A stretch of 64,000 nucleotides of DNA from Caprella mutica (taxonomy: Eukaryota; Arthropoda; Malacostraca; Amphipoda; Caprellidae): positions 117,781-181,780 of the forward strand of contig CANNZV010001110.1 of the NCBI GenBank assembly GCA_947561585.1. The letters are read 5' to 3'. Numbering within the stretch: the first letter of the stretch is position 1; each line of letters starts with the position of its first letter. Shown in pieces: positions 1 to 11,434 of this stretch. A model generated the notes under the pieces. That model had not been told where the DNA came from and did not search any database. It saw only the letters and a program-made list of their open reading frames with translations. Both the position numbers and the translations under genes were made by a program.

Positions 1-1250
1 CCTAATTTCATCAAATTGCTGGCTTAAAATGATAGTATTTTCCAGTCAAAAACTCGACCCAAGATACACGTAAAAGATATTTCATAAAAAAGTGTGAGGA
101 AAAGATATGAGGTTTTATCTTTTATTGATATATAATCTTGCCATTTAATATAAATAAAGGGAATAAACGATGATTCAAAAATAATATAATTTAACATACG
201 TGAATGCATATTTGTATCCCCCAATTCAAGATTATATTTTATAAAAATGAGTTTTTTACGGATTAGCATAAATTCTAAATGTAAGATTCACTTCTAAATT
301 CAAATAAAGACTAAATTGTGTCTGTATTTTAAAAGCACTGTCTATTCTTCTCTGACTCCCTTTAGGAACCATGGTTTTTATTATCACACTTCCAAATATT
401 TGACTCAGCAAAAACATATTCCGAATGACTCAACTTTCACCCTGTTAGATCTCCTTGAACCGGTAACGATCTCATCATTGCAGAGACTCGAGTCTCGAAC
501 AACTGCTGCGTTTCACAGGTTTGATGAACCATCAACCAATAGACATAAAAGTCTCCACTGCTCCATCAAACAGTTTACTCTCCTCATCAAAGAGAAACGT
601 AAAAAGAGACCGGCTGAAGTTTAACGATAGAAACTGCAGGTTTACGACCAGTTAGAGTTAATAAAAAAGACATTTGCCATCCACTTATACTGTTGGTTTG
701 GTGTAAAATTGACTGAAATTAGGGCTAACCTGAGGAATAGTTTAATAAATCTTTATAAAAGATTTACCGAATTTTCATAATTGATACATTGCTTAAAAAA
801 TAAATCGACTGAATTAAGAATTATAATAATTTTTCACACTTAATGATCAATATAAATTAATTGTAATTATCTATATCCATCTTACAATTAAGCAACACTA
901 CTGGAACTGATTTATTTAGGTTATACATGAAGCTCACCGGTGAATTTACTCCAATTAAAACTATATGGAGGGAATAAAACGTATCAAAAAGTTACCCGCT
1001 GATCATCTGCCTTGAAACACACCAAAGTTTCCTCTTCTGAATGAGTCGCAGGTAACTTTGTCGTCCGAGGTAAAAGAACTGAATCGCTTCATCAATAATA
1101 AATGTCAGGGACAGATCGGGTCAATCTTCTCTAACTTGTTCCTATATTTTGTTCGTTAGGACCCATTGGTGCGTGCGTTATATCTTGAGCAGAATGATGG
1201 ACGATGGCATTGTGCAATGGGCTCACCATATCATAAAGAGGATATTAAAT
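1..1250. other. AT-rich non-coding stretch with one weak ORF
   Basis: No recognised gene. A GC-richer island at about 340-640 carries an 83-codon open stretch on the plus strand that follows a pyrimidine-rich run ending in AG (about 366). It stops with TAA at 622-624 after a basic tail (KEKRKKRPAEV). It resembles no family I know and has no clear start. It could be a 3' terminal exon or a relic, but chance is more likely. A perfect 14 bp palindrome, GAGACTCGAGTCTC, lies at 483-496. Confidence 0.3.
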
Positions 1251-1424
1251 TTGGTTACCTAGTTTTACGGGAAAAGGCAACCAATGTAGACATGTAAAAT
1301 ATTTAATATAGCTTGTTATTTTTTTTAAATTCATTTATTTTAAATCCTTAAAAATTCAGTTCCCTAGTTTTACCGAAGAAAGCAACCAAAGTAAATATGT
1401 AAAATATTTAGTATAATTTGTTAA
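1251..1424. repeat. Imperfect direct duplication, about 66 bp units
   Basis: Two related segments (about 1251-1317 and 1359-1424, period about 108 bp) share CCTAGTTTTAC, GCAACCAA and TGTAAAATATTTA in the same order. The copies are diverged, so the duplication is old. There is no coding frame. Confidence 0.6.
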
Positions 1425-1970
1425 CATGAGGTTGATTATTTCGCTTATTTTTAGTAAGCGAACTGTTTAGATATCTTTTAGAAACTTTAATATTTTGCAT
1501 GGAATTTATCAGAAACTTGAAATTTAGGTCATGAAAAAAGTTCACTCTATGAACAAAACTACTTCATCTCACAGGAACTAACTACCTAAGATTTTTCTCT
1601 AAGAAAGTAAATTCTGCGAAGTGAATTCTCACGGTTTCTCTGAAAGTCGGATTCTTATTCAATTTGCAGACACTGAAGACTCTTTGGCAGTTCCAATGAA
1701 ATGAAACCTGTACAGAATTCACTTTTTTCACCATCTTCTTTCAAACTGCATATACATTAAAAATATCTTATGAATATATCACATTGGCTTGCAGAGGAAA
1801 AGTATTGAATAAATTTTATTTACTTACGTTGAAATATAAAAATCATTTTGAAATCGTATAGTCTCAAGTTTTATAAACATAAAAACAATATAATAGTTCA
1901 CTTTCTGGTAAATACAGATGCATACATTATTTTCATGATAAAATCATAATGATTTTCTGTCACAATTGTC

Positions 1971-2145
1971 TAAGGTAAGTTACATATTATCGGTCAGTAC
2001 TACATCTTCGGTCATATAAGAAAAAACAATATAAAAATTATTATTATTATTAGATAGTACTGTGTAATAAACTAATAATTTTTATATTGATATATCTTAT
2101 ATGAGCGAAGATGTAGTACTGACCGATAATTCATAACTTACCCTA
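1971..2145. mobile_element. MITE-like hairpin element, 175 bp, TA-flanked
   Basis: Long terminal inverted repeats start with AGGTAAGTTA on the left (1973) and GGGTAAGTTA on the right (reverse complement from 2143). They continue through ATTATCGGTCAGTACTACAT and CATATAAGA, more than 60 bp of near-perfect pairing. The centre is AT-rich. Both ends abut TA, which fits a TA target duplication and mobilisation by a Tc1/mariner-type transposase. There is no internal coding capacity. Confidence 0.75.
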
Positions 2146-3123
2146 ACTTTGTTTTCAATTCATTGTCATAGTAAAATAAATGAGCAGGAAATACTTTGTT
2201 AAGTATTACTCTCTAAATATATCCGTTCTTCGACATTTCAATAACTATTTCGATCTTTATTTTAATTGAAGTCATGGCAAAAGTCATCTAACGATCAAAG
2301 TTAGTTCAAAAACTTCTTTATTATATCCTTCTTTATTATACTTTGAAAATAAATGTTACATATACTCTGATACTATATATTTTTTAATTAATAAGCTTAT
2401 AGGTCGTAATAGGTAATGCAAAAAATTTAAATGTCAGTTCGGTTCAAGTTACCTCTCCGAGTAGAATACTTTCCAAGTATTGCGAGTATCCGTTAATTAA
2501 AACTAAAAGTAAACTTAATTATCTTTAATAGAGATTTAATATAATAAATAAATCAAGCTAAGAATACATATCTTAAAATTGTTATCTAAATTGTATTATA
2601 TCACCGACTGATGGTAAATGACTTGTACATAGAGCCACTTTCCACTAGACTGCTTCTTCGAGTCCTTTGTATTTAATTTCCTTTTAACGTCAGCGATGTG
2701 GTCATTGGTTCCAAACGTTAAATCTCATAGTTACTAAATTATATTCTACAAATAAAATTTTAATTGAATTGTTTTTTATAGGTGTAAATAGTTTCAAATA
2801 TAAATTTTCTTGTACAGAAGAGCTCATCAATTAGGGACAACTGAACAGTTCATAAATTTTGTTTTCCATAAATAATGTACTAAATTAAATATTTATTTTT
2901 TATACGCAAGCACAAATTTTATGTAAAATAAGGTAAACGAATACCTTTTTCCTATGAAATAATTAGGTTAAATTCCAAAATAGAAACAATACTAAAAATT
3001 GTAAGTACGTAACTTAAAAATGCTATATTCTTTATTTACTTAGTTCCTAAAAAATATTTAGTTGCATCACCTTATTATAATCCTTTCCGATATTGGCATC
3101 TTCAACACATTCTTGAGGAGCCT
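2146..3123. other. AT-rich non-coding stretch
   Basis: I see no gene, RNA or structured repeat here beyond low-complexity AT runs. Confidence 0.5.
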
Positions 3124-3336
3124 CGACAGTTGGGCCCTAGACAATTGAGCCCAGGACAAGTGAGCCCCATTACAATTGAGTTCAAAACAATTGAGTCCCA
3201 ACACAATTGAACCACGTGTAATCAAGCCGCAAGAAATTTGAGCCCAAGACAGCTGAGCCCCATGAAAATTGAATTCAAGACAATTAAGCCCCACGACAAT
3301 TGAGCCCTGGATAATTGAGGCCAGGACAATTGAGTT
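3124..3336 (-). repeat. 14-16 bp minisatellite, GGACAATTGAGCCC type
   Basis: About 14 diverged units of ACAATTGAGCCC with variable linkers, all in one orientation. The core CAATTG is palindromic. Units vary (CAAGTGAGCCC, CAGCTGAGCCC, AAATTGAATTC). A minus-strand ORF across it reads repeated AQLSRAQLSR-like words, a product of the period and not evidence of a gene. It shares its architecture with the arrays at 25.1 and 61.0 kb. Confidence 0.85.
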
Positions 3337-3572
3337 CACTCAGCAAACACAATAAAGAAGTGTTTGCTCAGCTATTACAGTAGCAATGGTCTTCAATTAA
3401 GATAATACCATAGAGACTCATGAAATGGAATTGAATAGAATCGAAATTAATTAGAGTTTTGCTTTTGTATAAAATAAATGTGCACATTATATTTATCTTC
3501 TACATAATGTATGAATTATTAAGGTTATTTCTTAAATACATGTCTACTAACCCCATATGGAATAAACCGTGG

Positions 3573-3695
3573 CCGGTAAATTCCACCGCGGAAAGTTCCC
3601 CCGCGGAAAGTTCCACCAGGAAGATTCCACCGCGGAAGATTCCACCGGCGTTAAATGCAAGATGTGGAAAATTCCACCGCGGAAGATTCCACCAT
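3573..3695 (+). repeat. Left inverted arm, CCGCGGAA-rich 14-15 bp units
   Basis: About eight units combine TTCCACCGCGGAA and TTCCCCCGCGGAA with AG or AAG linkers. Each unit is itself nearly palindromic around CCGCGG (SacII-type core). It is strikingly GC-rich against the surrounding AT-rich DNA. Confidence 0.85.
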
Positions 3696-4617
3696 TTTGA
3701 AAAAATATACAAATAAACAGTATAAATAAAGTTTATTTTAAAATGTATTTCTAAGTCTAGGTAATTTATAATTATAAATGAATAAATCTTCCTTTTAAAT
3801 ATAAAACAATTAATAATCGATCATATGGGCATTAAATATTTATTTTATATTTGATACAAAAATAATTTTGTTATGTTTCATTTTTGAAAATGTTAATATT
3901 AAGCAGTAATATGACAAGCATCTTATGTGAGTTTTGAATTTATGAATTTTATTCAGATTGAAGCTAGTTAATGATCGCAATTTACCTGCTTAACTCTATG
4001 TTCAAAATTTAGTTGAAACACATCATTTTCAAACTTTATTTCGTAATACTTTCAAGAGATTATTAAACAGTTACATAAAGTTTCAGCTTTGTAATTTTTC
4101 TTTTTATATTAAAATATATCGATATTAATTAAATATTTTATTTCAGTACGTGTCAATTGATTCTTTAATTCCACCTATTATCGTCGCTGATTTAAACTGT
4201 AATATATTTTGATACATTTAAGAACTTGGGTGATAAATAATGCATATAAAATAAAATTTATGTTACAAACAAAATATTATCCTTAATTTCAGTTTCAACA
4301 TATATATGTTTAAAGGAGAATCAAACGGAATCTAAATTGTTGGTCAGTGGGGCAGTGGAACTTTTAGTTGAATTTCTACAATTTAAATTTTATTAAAAAT
4401 TTAATTGATTCATATTTAAAAGATCGTTTGATCGATCTGTCTATTATTTCGTATATTCGCCTTAGCTTATCTCGTAGTTCTCGACTTAGCATAACATATT
4501 CTTATAATTTCTTAAATTTTTAACTAATGGAATGTTGTTCGGTTACCACAAAAATATTTTTTTCTTTAAATCAGTTAATATTAAATGTTATACCTTCTGT
4601 AAATGAAATCCAATATT

Positions 4618-4723
4618 ATGCGGTGGAATCTTCCGCGGTGGAATTTTCCTGCGGTGGAATATTCCGTGGTGGAACTTACCTGGTGGAACTTTCCGTGGTG
4701 GAATTTTCCGGGGGGAACTTACC
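4618..4723 (-). repeat. Right inverted arm, CCGCGGAA-rich 14-15 bp units
   Basis: About seven units of GGTGGAATNTTCCG in the orientation opposite to the array at 3573-3695. Several units have lost the CpG (CCGTGG), consistent with deamination of methylated CpG. Confidence 0.85.
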
Positions 4724-4888
4724 TAGAACCGGAATTAACAATAGCATAAGGGAAAGTTAAAACTCAAATTTATAAAAATATTTAAAACTATCAAAACTCA
4801 TTTTAAATGAATTTTTAAAAACTTTCCATAATTAGTATAATCCATAAATTGTGTATTCCAAGATCCAAAGAAATGCTACTCTATATCA

Positions 4889-5215
4889 TTAAACTATACA
4901 ATTAGGTTCCGTTACTTTGGGGGTAAAAAGGACGGTCGCTATACGTAAAATTATCCTCAGTGAAAATCTATTCTGTGAAAGTTTTCTACTTTTAGGCTCT
5001 GAATGGCCGAAGATTTCGGTTGCGCAAACAAGCGAACTGGGGTTAATTGCAAGCCGCAGCTGCCTCTTTTTACGCAAAAGTTTCTGGCTAATTTTTCTGA
5101 TGACGTACAAGTCAAAGGAGATGAAATTAGAATAAGTTGGGCAAGTCATTACAAAGGACTGAACGATGTCATGGTAGAATTTGGCTTTCATTATTATGTG
5201 ATACTATGCGTTTAA
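4889..5215. other. GC-richer island with overlapping ORFs on both strands; identity unknown
   Basis: A 70-codon plus-strand ORF (5003-5215) follows CTACTTTTAG, a plausible splice acceptor, and a 100-codon ORF runs on the minus strand (5191-4889). Neither matches a family I recognise. A block near 54.95-55.02 kb shares short words with it (GCTTGCAATT and GCCATTC on the minus strand), so it may be an old dispersed repeat and not an exon. Confidence 0.25.
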
Positions 5216-6063
5216 AATCATATATCCTGGAAATATTTTAGACGGATTGAACTAAAGAGTATTGTATCGTTCTAAACCAGCGGTATATAGTATTTGATAC
5301 CATTTCATTTAATTTCGTCTAAGATATCCTTAAGATCTATGATTTTAGGTGTATATGGTCACAACCTTAATAATCATATCTATCAATAGTCTGTATTGAG
5401 ATTATATGGAATCTTTGATATCATCCAATTTTCAAGTATTGGTACCTACCTATTATTAAAACATATAATTTTTAATTCGATTATTTCATGGGACAATAAA
5501 ACAGAAGTTGTAATATACCTACAGAATATTTTTTCCTGTTTTCGAGTTTTTAAAAGCGATAAAAAATAAACAATCTGGTATAACATTAACCATTTCTAAT
5601 ATCTTACAGGAAGTATCCGTCATTTAGGTTAAGAGGCTCTTTAAAACCTTCCTAAGAACCTCTTCAAATAAAATCATAACAATTTAAACATCGGAACGAT
5701 GGAACGAAGTCAAAATGATGAGTGAAAATTGAGTGAAATTAAAAATAATTAAAATGTTTTCGGTGATTATAGAAATAATTATATTGAATAGTAAAGCTAT
5801 AAATAGTTATGTGATAATAAAAATAAAATATATTAGATGATACACTTAATTAAGTTATATGATTATAACGAAAACTATTATTTCACATAAAAATATTACA
5901 TTATTTTATATTTACACATATTACATTATTTTAAATTATTATGCTTTGTTGTAATTATATGTAGAAAAATGTTCTAAATAATTATTTTTGGAGGAAATTT
6001 ATTTTAGCTAATTAATTATTCCACTAATAACTAAATATAATAATTAGCTACTAGAAATAATAA
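5216..6063. other. AT-rich non-coding stretch
   Basis: No gene or organised repeat seen; simple AT runs only. Confidence 0.5.
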
Positions 6064-6236
6064 TGAATAATAAGTTTCTAAATTTGAAATTTGGCTTTTA
6101 AAAATGAAATTTTGTTTCTAAATATGAAAATCTGGTTTCTAAAAATGAAAAATGAGTTTTCTAAAATGAAATAAATTCTGAAAATGAGAAACATGTTTCT
6201 AAAAATGATAATAAAATTTCTAGAAATGAAATATTG
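6064..6236. repeat. Degenerate tandem repeat, TTTCTAAAAATGAAA words
   Basis: At least seven spaced copies of TTTCTAAAAATGAAA or close variants, about 22-28 bp apart. A minus-strand ORF crosses it with repeated IFRN/FIFRN words, which reflects the period only. Confidence 0.7.
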
Positions 6237-6830
6237 TTCCTTACCTTTATTCAGTTGCAGCAGGAGAAGAAGAAAGAAGGTAACGAAGGCAGTTTGGGGG
6301 CTCCAAGCAACAGAATCCATGTATTGAAGTTAAATTTATTCTTCACATCGTTCATTACATCGATAAATGATTTAGTTCACCATTACATTGAAACATCCAA
6401 GTATACACCATTTCAAAATCCTAATATGTTCTACAATAAATATAATTTATAAATGAACATTTATTTTGTATCTAGAATTATAAAATTTAGTTATTATGCA
6501 TCAAATAAATAAACAGTAAACATTGATACAAAATCTTAACTTACCAACAGTTATCAGAAAAAACTAATTATTAAAAACATTAATATATCGTATATTATCC
6601 CGAAATAATGATTATCCAAGTGATTCTATATATACTTTAAATAGATGATGAATTCTTCATTATTTTTTAAATATTTTTCACTGATTTGAATAAAACAAAC
6701 ACAATTTTATGTCAAGTACATTAATTTATTCTCAAAGTGTATTATACACAATTAATGCTATCAAATAGTATTTTTCATTCTCTTCATGCCTTCTGAGAAT
6801 AAACTGTAATAACCTGTATCCATTTTTATC
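6237..6830. other. AT-rich non-coding stretch
   Basis: No gene recognised. A 72-codon ORF starting at 6234 has no recognisable content. Confidence 0.45.
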
Positions 6831-6859
6831 CCCTAATTACAATGATGAAAAGATTACAC

Positions 6860-7075
6860 TTCTCCTACTCCACTCAGCACAGTTCCAGAATAGCTAGTTA
6901 TGTAACAGGGCAATAATTAATCAACAGTGGCGCTAAATTAACAAAGTGGCAAGCTTTTTCTGGAACCTAATGAGCTCAAGAGACTGATAATGTTTGATGT
7001 ACGCCCAACAAAATGCAGCTAATTAACGCTCGTACAGCCCAGGTGCGTTTTGTTTGGTGATGAAGATAGATTGAA
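6860..7075. promoter_or_regulatory. Candidate conserved non-coding or enhancer-like block
   Basis: Composition rises out of the AT background and the block is dense in distinct transcription-factor-like words. These include homeodomain cores (ATTAAT, CTAATTAACG), a CAGGTG E-box near 7040 and CAATAATTAATCAA. There is no ORF or repeat. The call rests on composition alone; conservation in related species was not tested. Confidence 0.2.
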
Positions 7076-7078
7076 ACA

Positions 7079-7340
7079 ATTAAGTTGTCTTATTTTTGTA
7101 ATTAAACACTGTAGGTATATTCTTGTACCTGAATAATGGTCTTAGTTTTATAACTAAACACTTTAGTTATATTCTTGTACCTTAATAACTGTCTTATTTT
7201 TACAATTAAACACTGTAGGTATATTCTTGTACCTGAATAATGGTCTCAGTTTTATAATTAAACACTGTAGGTATATTCTTGTACCATAATAATGGTTTTA
7301 GCATCACAATTAAATACTTTAGGTATATTCTTGTACAAAT
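7079..7340 (+). repeat. 52 bp tandem repeat, 5 copies
   Basis: Units contain AATTAAACACTGTAGGTATA followed by TTCTTGTACC and AATAATGGT. The same position recurs at 7111, 7163, 7215, 7267 and 7319, an exact 52 bp period. Copies differ by scattered substitutions without indels. Confidence 0.9.
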
Positions 7341-7992
7341 GGTACTGAAATATTGTGCAGAAATGGTCTTAGTTTGATTGAATAAATTGCACTGAATTGT
7401 ACTCTGATATTCGAATTAGAATATTATATAGGGGTATACTGTCTCGTATATCATTTATTGAAAAGGGTATTTTATAATGTTTCTTTTTGTAATTATTCAC
7501 GTTTATAATTTCCAGTGTAAAATATAAATATCTATTTAACTATGTAATAAGAAGAAGATCTAGATAGTAATATACATCGTGGAATTATTAATCGATTCCT
7601 TCCCATTTTATAATGTTTTTTGCTTAACTAGATTTATTGGCGAAAATAGTTCCTAGGATGTTGAACCGAGCTCATTCAAAAGGAATTTTGTGTTAGATGA
7701 AAACTATATAAATAGTTACTGATTATAACGTAAATTATTAGTGTTGATAACTTATTTATTAGGATTTGGAACAAAGTTATTATTTTACATTCTCATGGAC
7801 TCCTTTCACACGGGCATTTTTTTTTTCAATAAAATGCAATGAAGAAACGCCCAATCTAAATGCACATACAAATACATAAGTTCATTCAGTCGTAGCGTTT
7901 TTAATGCATTATCTTCTCTGCTGCGGCATGAATAAAACCCCCATGTGAGAGGGGTCTGTGAGCATAAAAAGAGTGAGGCTAAAAAGATATCC
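7341..7992. other. AT-rich non-coding stretch
   Basis: No gene seen. Weak similarity to the DNA upstream of 11338 begins near 7960 (GTGAGCATAAAAAG versus GTGAGCAAAAAG). Confidence 0.45.
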
Positions 7993-8089
7993 ATTGGTTT
8001 CCATTACCATTTGCTGTTAGAGTTTGTTTACATTGCCAGTAGAGCGTGTCTGAGAGACATTAAAAACCTACTTGAGTCTTCTATTGCTT
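7993..8089 (+). repeat. 97 bp dispersed duplication, copy 1
   Basis: Matches 11338-11434 over 97 bases with three differences, the first 79 or so bases identical. In one frame both copies are open (words FHYHLLLEFVYIASRACLRD), and this copy reaches a stop soon after. It may be a fragment of a mobile element or a conserved exon; I cannot name it. Confidence 0.85.
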
Positions 8090-10690
8090 CTCATTTTTTG
8101 ACCCTAACTGACCAGAGTTAAAAACGAAATGGTGGACTAATGACCGGCTCAAAGCATCTTTTTATGTTTTCGATATCTCTCACCGAAAAAAGTAATTTGC
8201 TAATGATGGTATATTTTAGCAGGAAGAAAATACTCAACAAATTCTAAATTGATATTTATAAATTTAAACACATATTTTATATTGTAAATATTTGTTTTAA
8301 TTAGTTTTATTAATATTATAAAATGTTTAGAATATAACATCATCTCAATAAAGATTATAATACAGGAAGTCAATACCTTTTTTGGATAAAAATATATTAA
8401 ACTTTTAAATATGCATATATGAAAATAGCTTTAAAAATGGGAATCAATAAAGATGGAGTAACTTAGAAATAAAATTAGCAACATGACTAATTTTTATTAA
8501 CTTAAACTTTTACAAAAAAGCAGCTCTGCAAAACAGAATATGTAGTAGTCGGTCTGTAACTTCTATTTCCTTAATTTTATCGGTACGGTTTATATTGCAT
8601 ATGTTCTATGCATTACCTAATGATTATAAAAAAATTGTGACCACTTTATCACAAATATAATATATACTAAATTGTTCATTCGGAATATTTATTATGTTTT
8701 CACTGAATGAAGAAGATCTATTTCTCAATTAGTTGTTTTATTAATTTAAGTACTGAGAGATACTGTGATCGAAAAAGTGGAAAATTATGATAATATTACA
8801 ATTATTATTTTAAGGCTAATAAAAAACAGTTTCATCATCTATATTTGAAAAAGAAATAATTCCACTTATTTGAATTGAAATATGTTTTTTTTAAATAAAC
8901 CTAACTATATATTCCTGTAGTAATTCACCGGATATTTTAACATCGAGAGCATTCAGTAAATTAGGTTTAAGTCGCAAAGGAGAGTTATAAGAGGTTCGGG
9001 ACTACCCCTTCAGGGAATCAAATCCTATACTGTAAGTTCCTGAAGGAATTCTCTCTTATGTACAGATTCTATTCTTCATGTTTAAAATGAAAAAAAATAT
9101 CCTTTTTACAATCTAGGTAAAATGGTTGAGAAAAAAAAAATCATGACTTACGATTAATTTTTTTTAAGACTTAGATTTCAATATGAGGGTTTTTCATCGG
9201 AAATTATTTCGAAGTTCATGTGAAATTGTAATTTTGAATAATGCAATAATGTACATTAATAAGTTATAGGCATTTAACTATAAATGGTGAAAATATTAAT
9301 TAATTATAAGAACTATAAATTGAAGCAGATCTGTAACAATAACCCTACAGAAATGCTCCCAGAATTTGATAATAACCTAGAACCATAATTCTAATGTGAC
9401 GAAATTAGTTGTACAAACAAGACATCAGATTGTGATTTAGAGACTGATTTAGAAAGTGATTTAGAGAGTTTAGAAGTTTCAACTCAACGACAAGTTCGAC
9501 AAAAGTTTTCAGCGAAAATTTCTCTCTACCAACTTGTTGAAAGTGATGAAATTAGAATCATTTTCTGAACTTTTATTTAAGTACTTCATGATTCTCCTTA
9601 AAATTTAGAGTACGGTTGATGTAAATCATGGACCTATTTTTTTAATATATTAATTCAATTTTTTTGACACACTAATAATGTGACATCAAATTCGAAAATA
9701 TAAGTCAAATATACTAGATTTATTAAAAAAATATAAAAATATAATAATATGTTTGAATAAGAAAAGTATTTTTTAATATTTTTTTGTAAAATAACCTATG
9801 AAAAATAATAAAAGACCTAAATAAATAGATAAAGCAAAATAAATAAGTAAAAATAATTAATTGAGATGAGAATTGTTCATAAAGATTTACAAGGGTTTTT
9901 CTTTTATAAGAATGAACATAAAAGATATCATAATAGTTTAAACAAGTCTATAGCTTCCCCTGAAAGATCGCAAGGGAGTCTTTCCTAAAGGACGGAGTAT
10001 TGTCTTTCATCTCAAAGATCAAAGCATCGAATGTCATCAACTAAGAGAGGTCATTTATCAGACCATGTATAGGAAAAATAACATCATCTTAATATACTCT
10101 GGGAAGATTCTCTAAAGATTTTCTGCTTTTTAATGGAAAAACAGTGTCTTTTTAAACAAAGAATGTTTTCTTAAAATCATTAATGAAAATTAGTAAAAAA
10201 ATAACAATACTGAACTTGTTCAGATAATAAAATATTTGATTTTTTTTTTTTTTAGAAAAGCAAAATAAATTGATTGATTCATAATGGAGTTTCATGTAAA
10301 GGATGATCTTCAGTGATTATAAAAAATGATTAAAATAATTGTGAATACAGAAATTAATACGTATTGGGTTATAATTTTATTACATGAGCTGGAAATATTA
10401 TCGAAAGAAAAAATAATTTAAGAATATTCTTCTTCTATTGTTAAATTAGATTAATTATTGTCCTTTTCATTTCTAATTTGCACTTTATGAGATCGAAAAT
10501 TATACTAATAACATTAACCGCAACTCGAGATATGACCAGTATCTTTGTTATTTTTTGTTTGATAATTGTTCTATCTGTTTTTTTAACATACTTTTCTGAT
10601 ATTTTAAGTCAAATATGTAGTACCTATATTTTTACAAATTGTATATTTCAATTTTTATTCTCAGAGAAAAAAAATCAATTTTAAAAATTA
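8090..10690. other. Long AT-rich non-coding stretch
   Basis: No gene recognised. The segment 8960-9060 pairs imperfectly with itself around GGGACTACCCCTTCAGGG and TTCCTGAAGGAA. A poly(T) run lies near 10238-10252. A 68-codon hydrophobic ORF at 10478-10684 looks like AT-rich chance coding. Confidence 0.45.
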
Positions 10691-10795
10691 TAAAAAAGTG
10701 TTCGCGTGTACCAATAGTGGTACATGGTGCAGGTTGAGCAAGTTAGCTGTGTACCATATATGGCGTACGATGCGGTTAATGTTTCAATTATCATG

Positions 10796-11118
10796 GTTAT
10801 GGTACTATTCACCACGGAAAGTTTCACCGCTGGAAAGTTCCACAGCTGGAAAATTCCACCCCATAATAATGAATTTCATCCGGATTAAGTATGCGTAACA
10901 TTATATAAAACTGAGTTTAAAATAAATGTGATTTTGATGGTAATCCGAAAACATTTTATCAGTTTAATATTAAAGAAATTATAAATATATAGGTTATAAG
11001 TATCACTCATGATGAAAAAATTAATCGCATTTTTTATACATTACTTAGAGCTTACAATTTTTCACTATAATTATCTTCCTGGTGGAACTTTCAGCTGTGG
11101 AATTTATCCACTACTGCC
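10796..11118. mobile_element. Small foldback-like element, about 0.32 kb
   Basis: The left arm (about 10808-10861) has ACCACGGAAAGTTTCACC, GCTGGAAAGTTCCACAGC and TGGAAAATTCCACC. The right arm (about 11077-11112) is the inverted counterpart: CCTGGTGGAACTTTCAGC, then TGTGGAATTTATCCAC. About 215 bp of AT-rich DNA separates them. Unit type and layout match the element at 3573-4731, so this is probably a diverged or shortened relative. Confidence 0.5.
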
Positions 11119-11337
11119 TATCATTTATAAATGCTCAAAAAATTACTTTTTTTGAATAAATAACATGCTTAAATGCGAGAGAAACCACCAACAGCGATGA
11201 AATATAAAAAGGAGAGTATTTATTTTTTATAGCAGACATGTTCTGTGTAACTTATACACAATAAATTAAAATCTCACCAAAGTTTCAAATCTTACGACAG
11301 ACTTCAAAGTGAGCAAAAAGTGCGTAAAAAGACCTTC
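11119..11337. other. Short non-coding stretch
   Basis: AT-rich with no organised feature. Confidence 0.45.
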
Positions 11338-11434
11338 ATTGGTTTCCATTACCATTTGCTGTTAGAGTTTGTTTACATTGCCAGTAGAGCGTGTCTGAGA
11401 GACATTAAAAACCTACTCAAGCCTTCTATTGCTT
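11338..11434 (+). repeat. 97 bp dispersed duplication, copy 2
   Basis: Second copy of the segment at 7993-8089, same orientation, 3.35 kb away. It sits at the start of a 126-codon plus-strand ORF (11320-11700) with hydrophobic stretches. The shared frame ends at the edge of the duplication, so the rest of the ORF has no support as a gene. Confidence 0.85.

Larger units (their letters stand above)
3573..4731. mobile_element. Foldback-like element with tandem-repeat inverted ends
   Basis: The left arm (3573-3695) begins CCGGTAAATTCC and is built of units such as CCACCGCGGAAAGTT. The right arm (about 4618-4731) is the inverted counterpart (GGTGGAATCTTCCGCGGTGG...) and ends GGGGAACTTACCTAGAACCGG. 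Read inward on its own strand it also begins near GGTAAGTTCCCC. About 0.92 kb of AT-rich DNA without a transposase lies between. Long inverted ends made of short direct repeats are the hallmark of Foldback/Galileo elements in Drosophila; membership here is inferred from architecture alone. Confidence 0.6.

Noticed and set aside
3067..3339. 90-codon minus ORF with AQLSR repeats
   Set aside because: By-product of the GGACAATTGAGCCC array.
5090..5135. CTGATGA...GAAA resembling a hammerhead ribozyme core
   Set aside because: The bases between cannot form stem II, and stems I and III do not pair.
4889..5215. Two-strand ORF island as a protein-coding exon
   Set aside because: No donor follows, frames conflict, and weak similarity to 54.95-55.02 kb suggests an old repeat; kept only as an unidentified island.
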